Of a stretch of DNA of 5,359 bases, positions 1-5,359 are shown in pieces. Source of the DNA: CAZSAL01 sp964604825 (GTDB lineage Bacteria; Elusimicrobiota; Elusimicrobia; 2-01-FULL-59-12); NCBI GenBank assembly GCA_964604825.1, contig CAZSAL010000085.1:1-5359 (forward strand). Direction: 5' to 3'. Made by a program: the position numbers and the translations under genes. The notes below the pieces were generated by a model, which was not told where the DNA came from, searched no databases, and saw only the letters and a list, made by a program, of their open reading frames with translations. Position 1 is the first letter of the stretch, and each line of letters begins with the position of its first letter.

Positions 1-2302
1 AAGAGAACTGGCTGAGCTGGTTGATCGTTGTTATCGCGTTCTGGGTCACTCGCGCACTGTCGATCTGCTTGATGATTTGAAGGCGTTGGGTTTTAGATTT
101 GCCACGCGGTCAGGCCTTTCCATCTCCATCGAAGATATGGTTGTCCCCAAGGAAAAGGAACGTCTTGTGAAGGAAGCCCAGGCGCAGACCGTAGAAGTTG
201 AACGGCAGTCCAAGCTGGGGCTAATTACCGAGAGCGAGCGCTATAACAAGATCATCGACCTGTGGACCCGCGTGACGGACCGTATTTCGGACCTTATGTT
301 TGATGAGATGAAAAAGCAGGAGCAGACTAACTTTAAAGAAACAGAAGCAAAATTCAATTCTATTTACATGATGGCAAATTCAGGAGCCCGCGGCAGCGCA
401 GCCCAGATCAGGCAGTTGGCAGGAATGCGCGGACTTATGGCTAAACCCCAGAAAAAACTTACCGGCGGCATCGGAGAAATTATTGAATCCCCGGTTATTT
501 CAAATTTCAGGGAAGGTCTCACGGTACTGGAATACTTTATTTCCACCCATGGCGGCCGCAAAGGACTGGCCGATACGGCTTTAAAAACGGCCGACGCCGG
601 ATACCTGACCCGCCGTTTGGTGGATGTGGCCAATGATGTGGTCATTACCCGCGAAGATTGTGGCACGATAACCGGGGTTTCTATCGGTACGCTGTCTTCC
701 GGCGATGAAGTTATCGAAACCTTGGAGGAGCGGATTGTGGGAAGGGTCGCGCTTGATACGGTGACCCATCCTCTGACTGACGAAGTTATTGTGAAAGCGG
801 GCGAGTTGATCACCGGCGAAGCGGCAAGAAAAGTAAAAGAAGCCGAAATCGACCGCATTCGAATCCGTTCTGTTTTGACCTGTGAGTCACCGTGGGGAAT
901 TTGCGCCAAATGTTACGGCTTAAACCTGGCTACCGGGCGCATGGTGGGGATGGGCGAGGCCGTAGGTATTATCGCCGCGCAGTCCATCGGAGAGCCCGGC
1001 ACTCAGCTTACCCTTCGGACCTTCCATATCGGCGGCGCTGCCAGCCGCGTTGTAAAACGGTCCCAGATTGTTGCGGCGCACGAAGGAGTGGTCCGATTTT
1101 TTAACGTGCGTCTTTTGAAAAACAAGGAAGGTCAGCAGGTTGTAGTCAGCCGCAACGCGGAAATCGCGGTGAAGGAAGAAAGCGGCAAAGAACGCGACCA
1201 TTTCCGACTGCCTTACGGAGCGCGTATAAAGATTCAGGAAGGCAAAAAGGCGGAAAAGGGCACGCTGATGGCGGAATGGGATCCCCATGCGCTGCCAATT
1301 ATCAGTGAATTTGAGGGAACTGCCAAATTAGAAGACGTAATTGAAGGTATTACGGTACACCAGGAGAAAAATAAGGTTACCGGCCTCACTGAACGAGTGA
1401 TCATTGAGCACCGCGCTGAGCGGTTGCATCCCCAGGTGGCAATTATTAAGAATGGCAAACGGGTCGCCGGCTATACTCTTCCTGTAGACACATATCTAAG
1501 CGTTGAAGACGGCAGTAAGGTTCTTGAAGGAGACATCCTCGCCAAAATTCCTCAGGAAGTAACGAAGACAAAGGATATAACCGGCGGTCTGCCGCGGGTC
1601 GTGGAACTTTTTGAAGCCCGCCGTCCGCGCAATGCGACGGTCGTTTCGGAAATCCCCGGCATCATCAAACTTGGTACGACGCCCAAGGGTGGTCAAAAAG
1701 TCATTGTCACCGATGAAGAGACTGGAACATCCAGGGAATATCAGATTCCTCATGGGAAGCACCTTGTTGTTTACGAGGGCGACAGGGTTGTCGTAGGCGA
1801 AGCGCTTACTGACGGTTCGGTAAACCCGCATGATATTTTAAAGGTTAAGGATGCCAAGGCTGTGCAGGAGCATCTTGTAAATGAGATTCAGGAAGTTTAC
1901 CGGCTGCAGGGTGTTGTTATCAACGATAAGCATATCGAAATAATAGTGCGCCAGATGCTTTCGAACGTCCGGGTAACGAAATCCGGGGACACGGAACTGC
2001 TTATCGGTGAAATCGTGAGCAAGAACCGCTTCAAACGGTTGAACGAACAGGCAATAGCCGGCAAGGGAGAGCCTGCTGAAGCGCAGCCTGTTCTTCTCGG
2101 CATTACGAAGGCATCTCTGTCCTCAGAATCTTTGATTTCGGCTGCCAGTTTCCAGGAGACAACCAGGGTCTTGACGGATGCCTCTTCTTCCGGAGCCATC
2201 GATTATTTGAAAGGGCTTAAGGAAAACGTTATTATCGGCCACCTGATTCCAGCTGGAACCGGTCTGCGAAGTTATATGAACCAGGACGGAGGGAATTCCT
2301 AG
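1..2302 (+). CDS. rpoC: DNA-directed RNA polymerase subunit beta', 3' part (5' end outside window)
   Basis: This is the C-terminal part of the largest catalytic RNA polymerase subunit. The frame is open from base 2 and ends at TAG 2300-2302, giving 766 residues; the first aligns near E. coli residue 604, so the catalytic NADFDGD motif lies upstream. Seen in order (fragment numbering): SGARGSAAQIRQLAGMRGLM leading into the F loop (to about 160); bridge helix about 175-210; zinc cysteines C220, C294, C301, C304, with spacing identical to E. coli C814/C888/C895/C898; trigger loop with QSIGEPGTQLT, R339 and H342 (E. coli R933 and H936); an SI3-like insertion about 349-522; then DITGGLPRVVELFEARRP and GITKASL...SFQETTRVLT. 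The C-terminus stops 12 residues after LIPAGTG, shorter than E. coli's 45-residue tail. A TTG at 77 is not the start, because homology continues upstream of it. The stop overlaps the rpsL start. Identification is certain. Confidence 0.98.
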   Translation, partial: RELAELVDRCYRVLGHSRTVDLLDDLKALGFRFATRSGLSISIEDMVVPKEKERLVKEAQAQTVEVERQSKLGLITESERYNKIIDLWTRVTDRISDLMFDEMKKQEQTNFKETEAKFNSIYMMANSGARGSAAQIRQLAGMRGLMAKPQKKLTGGIGEIIESPVISNFREGLTVLEYFISTHGGRKGLADTALKTADAGYLTRRLVDVANDVVITREDCGTITGVSIGTLSSGDEVIETLEERIVGRVALDTVTHPLTDEVIVKAGELITGEAARKVKEAEIDRIRIRSVLTCESPWGICAKCYGLNLATGRMVGMGEAVGIIAAQSIGEPGTQLTLRTFHIGGAASRVVKRSQIVAAHEGVVRFFNVRLLKNKEGQQVVVSRNAEIAVKEESGKERDHFRLPYGARIKIQEGKKAEKGTLMAEWDPHALPIISEFEGTAKLEDVIEGITVHQEKNKVTGLTERVIIEHRAERLHPQVAIIKNGKRVAGYTLPVDTYLSVEDGSKVLEGDILAKIPQEVTKTKDITGGLPRVVELFEARRPRNATVVSEIPGIIKLGTTPKGGQKVIVTDEETGTSREYQIPHGKHLVVYEGDRVVVGEALTDGSVNPHDILKVKDAKAVQEHLVNEIQEVYRLQGVVINDKHIEIIVRQMLSNVRVTKSGDTELLIGEIVSKNRFKRLNEQAIAGKGEPAEAQPVLLGITKASLSSESLISAASFQETTRVLTDASSSGAIDYLKGLKENVIIGHLIPAGTGLRSYMNQDGGNS
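2288..2293 (+). promoter_or_regulatory. Shine-Dalgarno site of rpsL inside rpoC
   Basis: GGAGGG lies 8 nt before the GTG at 2302 and within the last codons of rpoC. It matches the anti-Shine-Dalgarno end of 16S rRNA well. It supports the GTG as the rpsL start and means ribosomes finishing rpoC pass directly over the rpsL initiation site. Confidence 0.85.
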
Positions 2303-2682
2303 TGCCCACAGTAAACCAGCTGGTCAGATCCGGCCGCCATCCGTTGATTGCGAAGACCAAGGCGCCCGCTCTTATTTCCTGCCCTCAGCGTCGCGGTGTT
2401 TGTACGCGGGTGTATACCACCACTCCGAAAAAGCCGAATTCGGCTCTGCGGAAAGTGGCGCGCGTGAAAATGACGTCCGGTTTTGAGGTAACTTCCTATA
2501 TTCCCGGAGTGGGACATAACTTGCAGGAGCACTCGATAGTGCTGGTGCGCGGCGGACGCGTAAAAGATTTGCCGGGTGTGCGCTATCACATTGTGCGCGG
2601 AACGCTTGACGCAACCGGCGTGCAGGACCGGAAACAGGGACGCTCCAAATACGGGGCAAAGCGGCCGAAGGCCGCGTCCTGA
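2302..2682 (+). CDS. rpsL: 30S ribosomal protein S12
   Basis: S12 sits at the decoding centre of the small subunit and helps monitor codon-anticodon pairing. The 126 residues are close to the E. coli length (124). The family signature TTPKKPNSALRKVARV is at 39-55 and GHNLQEHS...LVRGGRVKDLPGVRYH at 71-96. K43 and K88, where changes commonly give streptomycin resistance, are both the usual wild-type lysines, and D89, the target of RimO methylthiolation where that enzyme exists, is present. C27 and C34 are conserved. The start is GTG, chosen because it gives the standard MPTVNQLVR N-terminus and has a good Shine-Dalgarno site 8 nt upstream. It overlaps the rpoC stop by one base (TAGTG), and rpsG follows after 18 nt. 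The C-terminal RSKYGAKRPKA is typical. Identification is certain. Confidence 0.99.
   Translation: MPTVNQLVRSGRHPLIAKTKAPALISCPQRRGVCTRVYTTTPKKPNSALRKVARVKMTSGFEVTSYIPGVGHNLQEHSIVLVRGGRVKDLPGVRYHIVRGTLDATGVQDRKQGRSKYGAKRPKAAS
2661..2675 (+). repeat. Perfect 6-bp GC inverted repeat with GAA loop at the 3' end of rpsL
   Basis: GCGGCC (2661-2666) and GGCCGC (2670-2675) are exact reverse complements around a GAA loop. The stem lies in the last codons of rpsL and ends 11 nt before the rpsG Shine-Dalgarno site. No U-run follows, so it does not look like an intrinsic terminator. The repeat is certain; any RNA function is inference. Confidence 0.6.
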
Positions 2683-2686
2683 GCTT

Positions 2687-2692
2687 AAGGAG
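2687..2692 (+). promoter_or_regulatory. Shine-Dalgarno site of rpsG
   Basis: AAGGAG lies 8 nt before the GTG at 2701, in the 18-nt gap after the rpsL stop (TGA 2680-2682). The rest of the gap is an A-rich run. The site decides the GTG start of rpsG. Confidence 0.9.
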
Positions 2693-2700
2693 AAAAAAGA

Positions 2701-3180
2701 GTGCCACGAAAACAGTTAAAGCCGCGTGATCGTCGAGGGATGCCGGATCCGCATTTTAAATACAATTCGGTCCTGATTTCCCGGTTCATCAACCGGATAA
2801 ATTTTGAAGGTAAAAAGAGCATGTCTGAGCGTATTATTGAAAAAGCTTTTCAAGTAATTAACGAAAAAGCCAAAGAAGAACCCTCAGCCGTCTTCAACCG
2901 CGCAATCGAAAACGTTAAACCGCTGGTTGAAGTCAAGCCTCGCCGGGTCGGCGGCGCAACTTATCAGGTTCCGGTTCAGGTGCGTCCGGAGCGCGGTACT
3001 GCGTTGGCTATGCGCTGGATTATTCAGTTTGCGCGGGACAAAGCAGGCAAGCCTTTTTATGCGCGTCTGGCTGATGAAATCCTCTCGGCAAGCCGCCGTG
3101 AAGGTGCGGCCATCAAGAAACGGGAAGATACCCACAAGATGGCGGATGCGAACAAGGCATTCGCCCACTACCGTTGGTAA
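2701..3180 (+). CDS. rpsG: 30S ribosomal protein S7
   Basis: S7 is a primary binding protein of the 16S rRNA 3' domain: it nucleates assembly of the 30S head and lies near the E site. The 159 residues match the family's usual 155-160. Visible landmarks are PDPHF at 15-19 near the N-terminus, GKKS at 37-40, ENVKPLVEV at 70-78, the RNA-binding beta hairpin KPRRVGGATYQVPVQVRP at 79-96, LAMRW at 102-106, and the C-terminal KKREDTHKMADANKAFAHYRW. The GTG start is supported by AAGGAG 8 nt upstream and the conserved PRK opening; the ATG at 2821 would remove the conserved N-terminal region. In E. coli S7 represses str-operon translation by binding the rpsL-rpsG spacer, but here that spacer is only 18 nt. 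fusA begins 11 nt after the TAA stop. Identification is certain. Confidence 0.99.
   Translation: MPRKQLKPRDRRGMPDPHFKYNSVLISRFINRINFEGKKSMSERIIEKAFQVINEKAKEEPSAVFNRAIENVKPLVEVKPRRVGGATYQVPVQVRPERGTALAMRWIIQFARDKAGKPFYARLADEILSASRREGAAIKKREDTHKMADANKAFAHYRW
2776..2802 (+). repeat. Inverted repeat in early rpsG coding sequence
   Basis: CCGGTT (2781-2786) pairs exactly with AACCGG (2791-2796) around a CATC loop. An outer ATTT (2776-2779) can pair with AAAT (2799-2802) across a small 1x2 internal loop. It covers S7 codons 26-34, whose peptide SRFINRIN is itself nearly repetitive, so coding constraint could explain part of the symmetry. A regulatory role is speculative. Confidence 0.4.
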
Positions 3181-3194
3181 TCTAAAAATTTATG
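3178..3194 (+). promoter_or_regulatory. fusA translation start region without a Shine-Dalgarno site
   Basis: The 11 nt between the rpsG stop (TAA 3178-3180) and the fusA ATG (3192) are A/T in 10 positions, with no GGAG-like element. The only purine run upstream, GGTAA at 3175-3179, matches the 16S tail poorly. The rpsL, rpsG and tuf starts in the same window all have clear sites. The likely explanation is translational coupling to rpsG, helped by an unstructured A/U-rich leader; that is inference from spacing. Confidence 0.6.
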
Positions 3195-5279
3195 ACGAGA
3201 CAGTTTCCTATCGATCGAATTCGTAATATAGGCATTTGCGCGCATATTGATGCGGGCAAAACGACCACAACTGAACGTATTCTGTTCTACACAGGCCGTA
3301 TTTACAAAATAGGCGAAGTGCATGAAGGCACAACGACTACTGACTGGATGGAGCAGGAGCGCGAACGCGGCATAACCATAACGGCTGCCGCAACTTACTG
3401 TACCTGGCGTGATGAGCAAATCAATATTATTGATACTCCCGGGCACGTTGACTTTACCATGGAAGTGGAACGTTCGCTGCGGGTTCTGGACGGGGCAATA
3501 GTTGTTTTTGATGCGGGCAACGGCGTTGAGCCGCAGTCAGAGACCGTATGGCGGCAGGCTGAACGGTATCATGTACCCCGCATGGCTTTCATGAACAAGA
3601 TGGACAAAGTCGGAGCGGATTTTGATATGTGCGTACGTTCCATGCATGAGAAACTGGCTGCCAATGCTGTACCTGTTCAGTTGCCCATTGGCGCAGAAGA
3701 CAGCTTTGTCGGGGTTGTGGATCTCATAAAAATGAAAGCTCTTGTCTGGAACAGCGACAAGCTTGGTACTAAATATGATATCCAGGAGATCCCGGAAAAT
3801 TTAAAGGAAAAAGCCCAGCATGCACATCAATATTTGGTCGAGAAAGCTGCCGATTTCGATGATGTCGTTATGGCTAAATACCTTGAGGGGAAGCCGGTTT
3901 CGGAAAAAGAATTGGTCTCAGGAATCCGAAAAGGGACGATTTCAGGAAAATTTTGCGCGGTATTCTGTGGTTCCGCCTACAAAAATAAAGGGGTCCAGCC
4001 GCTTTTAGATGCCGTATGCGATTATCTGCCTTCACCGGCAGATGTCCCGCCTACTCCTGGCACTCATCCCAAAACAGCCGAGCATATTTCCCGTCTGCCC
4101 AAGGATGATGCGCCGTTCGCGGCGCTTGCCTTCAAAATCCAGGTGGATCCGCGCGCCGGAGGAAGAAAATTAACTTATTTCCGTGTTTATTCAGGGACGC
4201 TTACTGCTGGCAGTTACGTTACGAATACGTCAAAGGGAAGCGAAGAGCGCATCAGTCAGATCCTGCGCATGCACGCAGACAAATCGGAAGATGTTAAAGA
4301 AGTGCATGCCGGCGATATCGCCGCAGTGGTGGGTCTGAAGAATACAACGACCGGCAATACGCTCTGCGACGAGGAGAATCCGATTATTCTTGAGTCGATG
4401 CATTTCCCTGAACCAGTTATAGCCGTGGCAATCGAACCGAAATCCAAAGCGGACGAAGAACGGCTGGCCATGGCCTTGAACCGCCTGTCCGAAGAGGATC
4501 CTACTTTCCGGGTGCGCAGCGATGAGGAAACCGGCCAGACCATTATCTCGGGTATGGGTGAACTGCATCTGGAGATTATCGTTGACCGGATGAAGCGCGA
4601 ATTTAACGTCCAGGCCAATGTCGGGCGCCCCCAGGTGGCCTATCGCGAGACAATCCGTCAGAAAGTGGAAACGGAAGGAAAATACATCCGTCAGACAGGC
4701 GGACGCGGCCAATACGGCCATTGCTGGCTGATTCTGGAACCGCTGGAGTCGGGTAAAGGTTTTGAATTTGAAGACAAGATCAAAGGCGGCGCGATTCCGC
4801 GAGAATATGTTCCAGCTGTGCAGAAGGGTATTGTAGAAGCCATGGAGAGCGGAGTGCTTGCCGGGTATCCTGTCGTAGATGTTAAGGCAACCGTTTTTGA
4901 CGGATCATATCATGATGTGGACTCGTCCGAAATGGCATTCAAAATTGCAGGATCTATGGCTTTTAAAGACGGAGCAAAAAAAGCAAGACCCGTTCTGCTT
5001 GAGCCGATAATGAAATTTGAAGTTGTAACCCCGGAAGATTACATGGGGACGATTATTGGAGACTTGAACGCTCGCCGCGCTCAGGTCACGGAAAATGAAC
5101 AAAGAGGGAATGCCCGCGCTATCCGGGGCGTTGTACCGCTGGCCGAAATGTTTGGCTACGCGACAACCGTACGCTCGCTGAGCCAGGGGCGTGCCTCTTT
5201 CAACCTGGAACCCAGTCACTACGCGGAAGTTCCGCGTCAGGTGGCGGATGAAATCATCGCGAAGACCAGCGTCGCGTGA
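3192..5279 (+). CDS. fusA: Elongation factor G, translocation GTPase
   Basis: EF-G uses GTP to move tRNAs and mRNA through the ribosome after peptide transfer, and works with RRF in recycling. The 695 residues are a complete protein (E. coli 704). The G domain (about 1-285) has the P-loop AHIDAGKT at 17-24, switch I ending in RGITI at 59-63, DTPGH at 81-85 with catalytic-type H85, NKMD at 135-138 and the G5 GSA at 259-261; a G' insertion spans about 160-255. Domain II follows (about 286-400), then domain III with GMGELHLEI at 454-462, domain IV with GGRGQYGH at 503-510 and the tip loop HDVDSSE starting at H574 (E. coli H583), and domain V ending near GRASF and HYAEVP. All key motifs are intact, so this is canonical EF-G rather than a divergent paralogue. 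ATG 3192 gives the standard N-terminus MTRQFPIDRIRNIGI. tuf follows after 25 nt. Confidence 0.98.
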   Translation: MTRQFPIDRIRNIGICAHIDAGKTTTTERILFYTGRIYKIGEVHEGTTTTDWMEQERERGITITAAATYCTWRDEQINIIDTPGHVDFTMEVERSLRVLDGAIVVFDAGNGVEPQSETVWRQAERYHVPRMAFMNKMDKVGADFDMCVRSMHEKLAANAVPVQLPIGAEDSFVGVVDLIKMKALVWNSDKLGTKYDIQEIPENLKEKAQHAHQYLVEKAADFDDVVMAKYLEGKPVSEKELVSGIRKGTISGKFCAVFCGSAYKNKGVQPLLDAVCDYLPSPADVPPTPGTHPKTAEHISRLPKDDAPFAALAFKIQVDPRAGGRKLTYFRVYSGTLTAGSYVTNTSKGSEERISQILRMHADKSEDVKEVHAGDIAAVVGLKNTTTGNTLCDEENPIILESMHFPEPVIAVAIEPKSKADEERLAMALNRLSEEDPTFRVRSDEETGQTIISGMGELHLEIIVDRMKREFNVQANVGRPQVAYRETIRQKVETEGKYIRQTGGRGQYGHCWLILEPLESGKGFEFEDKIKGGAIPREYVPAVQKGIVEAMESGVLAGYPVVDVKATVFDGSYHDVDSSEMAFKIAGSMAFKDGAKKARPVLLEPIMKFEVVTPEDYMGTIIGDLNARRAQVTENEQRGNARAIRGVVPLAEMFGYATTVRSLSQGRASFNLEPSHYAEVPRQVADEIIAKTSVA
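4024..4043 (+). repeat. Perfect 7-bp inverted repeat inside fusA
   Basis: ATCTGCC (4024-4030) is the exact reverse complement of GGCAGAT (4037-4043), with a 6-nt loop TTCACC. It falls on codons 278-284, at the junction between the G domain and domain II of EF-G. One such repeat in a gene this long can arise by chance. Confidence 0.35.
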
Positions 5280-5290
5280 TCTATTAAGGT

Positions 5291-5297
5291 AAGGGAG
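5291..5297 (+). promoter_or_regulatory. Shine-Dalgarno site of tuf
   Basis: AAGGGAG ends 7 nt before the ATG at 5305, in the 25-nt gap after the fusA stop (TGA 5277-5279). A second AAGG at 5286-5289 lies slightly further upstream. The gap shows no hairpin plus U-run, so readthrough from fusA into tuf is expected. Confidence 0.8.
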
Positions 5298-5304
5298 ATA
5301 TCAA

Positions 5305-5359
5305 ATGTCTAAACCTAAGTTTGAACGGACGAAGCCGCATGTGAATGTAGGGACGATCG
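5305..5359 (+). CDS. tuf: Elongation factor Tu, first 18 codons (3' end outside window)
   Basis: EF-Tu is the GTPase that carries aminoacyl-tRNA to the ribosomal A site. Only the N-terminus is present, reading MSKPKFERTKPHVNVGTI, which matches the near-invariant EF-Tu opening that leads into the GHVDHGKT P-loop just beyond the window. The position directly after fusA is the classic str-operon place for tuf. The ATG is supported by the AAGGGAG site 7 nt upstream. The GTP-binding motifs, domains II and III and the number of tuf copies cannot be judged here. Identification rests on 18 residues but they are highly distinctive. Confidence 0.95.
   Translation, partial: MSKPKFERTKPHVNVGTI

Noticed and set aside
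77..79. TTG as a possible start of the beta' fragment.
   Set aside because: The reading frame is open to base 2 and the upstream residues continue beta' homology (RELAELVDRCYRVLG), so the gene simply runs off the window edge.
364..909. Antisense open frame of 181 codons within rpoC.
   Set aside because: It lies wholly opposite the highly conserved F-loop, bridge-helix and zinc regions of rpoC; its translation is serine-rich and low in recognisable motifs. It is the usual open complement of a strongly coding frame.
2661..2682. Intrinsic terminator at the end of rpsL.
   Set aside because: The hairpin is strong but is followed by GTCCTGAGC rather than a run of T, and it lies inside the coding sequence of a continuing operon.
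2821..2823. ATG as an alternative rpsG start.
   Set aside because: It would remove the conserved N-terminal region with PDPHF and GKKS, and it lacks the strong upstream site that the GTG at 2701 has.
2927..3226. Plus-strand 99-codon frame crossing the rpsG/fusA junction.
   Set aside because: It overlaps the conserved S7 C-terminus and the EF-G start in another frame, with no recognisable protein motif.
4230..4721. Antisense open frame of 163 codons within fusA.
   Set aside because: It is opposite conserved EF-G domains II-IV, shows no family motif, and overlaps another antisense frame of the same origin.
5280..5304. Promoter or terminator between fusA and tuf.
   Set aside because: The 25-nt gap holds only the Shine-Dalgarno region; no hairpin with a T-run and no room for -35/-10 elements.
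1..5359. A novel defence, mobile or biosynthetic system hidden in the window.
   Set aside because: Every base apart from three short gaps is accounted for by five core expression genes in a well-known order, with no insertions, direct repeats, RNA genes or foreign-looking segments visible.

Overview
The window is a continuous piece of a bacterial str-type operon, all on the + strand: the 3' part of rpoC (RNA polymerase beta'), rpsL (S12), rpsG (S7), fusA (EF-G) and the first 18 codons of tuf (EF-Tu). Almost every base is coding. The junctions are a 1-nt overlap (rpoC/rpsL) and gaps of 18 nt (rpsL/rpsG), 11 nt (rpsG/fusA) and 25 nt (fusA/tuf). I see no promoter, terminator, RNA gene, mobile element or CRISPR array, and no stretch over 300 bases without a gene.

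Layout: positions 1-2302 hold about 766 residues of beta', from roughly E. coli residue 604 to the natural C-terminus. They include the F loop, bridge helix, four zinc-cluster cysteines, the trigger loop with its SI3 insertion, and the C-terminal clamp-closing region. Positions 2302-2682 are S12, 2701-3180 are S7, 3192-5279 are a full EF-G, and 5305 to the end is the EF-Tu start. The genes work together in expression: transcription (beta'), small-subunit decoding and head proteins (S12, S7), and the two elongation GTPases (EF-G, EF-Tu). The tight spacing points to one transcript with translational coupling.

Organism: a bacterium of roughly balanced G+C. An SI3 insertion in the beta' trigger loop argues against Firmicutes, Actinobacteria and Thermus. 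The longer F loop resembles what I remember from Bacteroidota and the Planctomycetes-Verrucomicrobia-Chlamydiae group. Clear Shine-Dalgarno sites before rpsL, rpsG and tuf argue against Bacteroidota, so a Verrucomicrobia/Kiritimatiellota/Lentisphaerota-like or related Gram-negative lineage is my best guess. This rests on memory of the families and is low confidence.

No undescribed system is visible; this is a core housekeeping operon. Points worth a second look are small: a fusA start with no Shine-Dalgarno site, gaps too short for an E. coli-type S7 operator, a GC-perfect hairpin at the end of rpsL, a glycine in place of the usual alanine in the bridge-helix hinge, and an F-loop insertion beside the polymerase active site.
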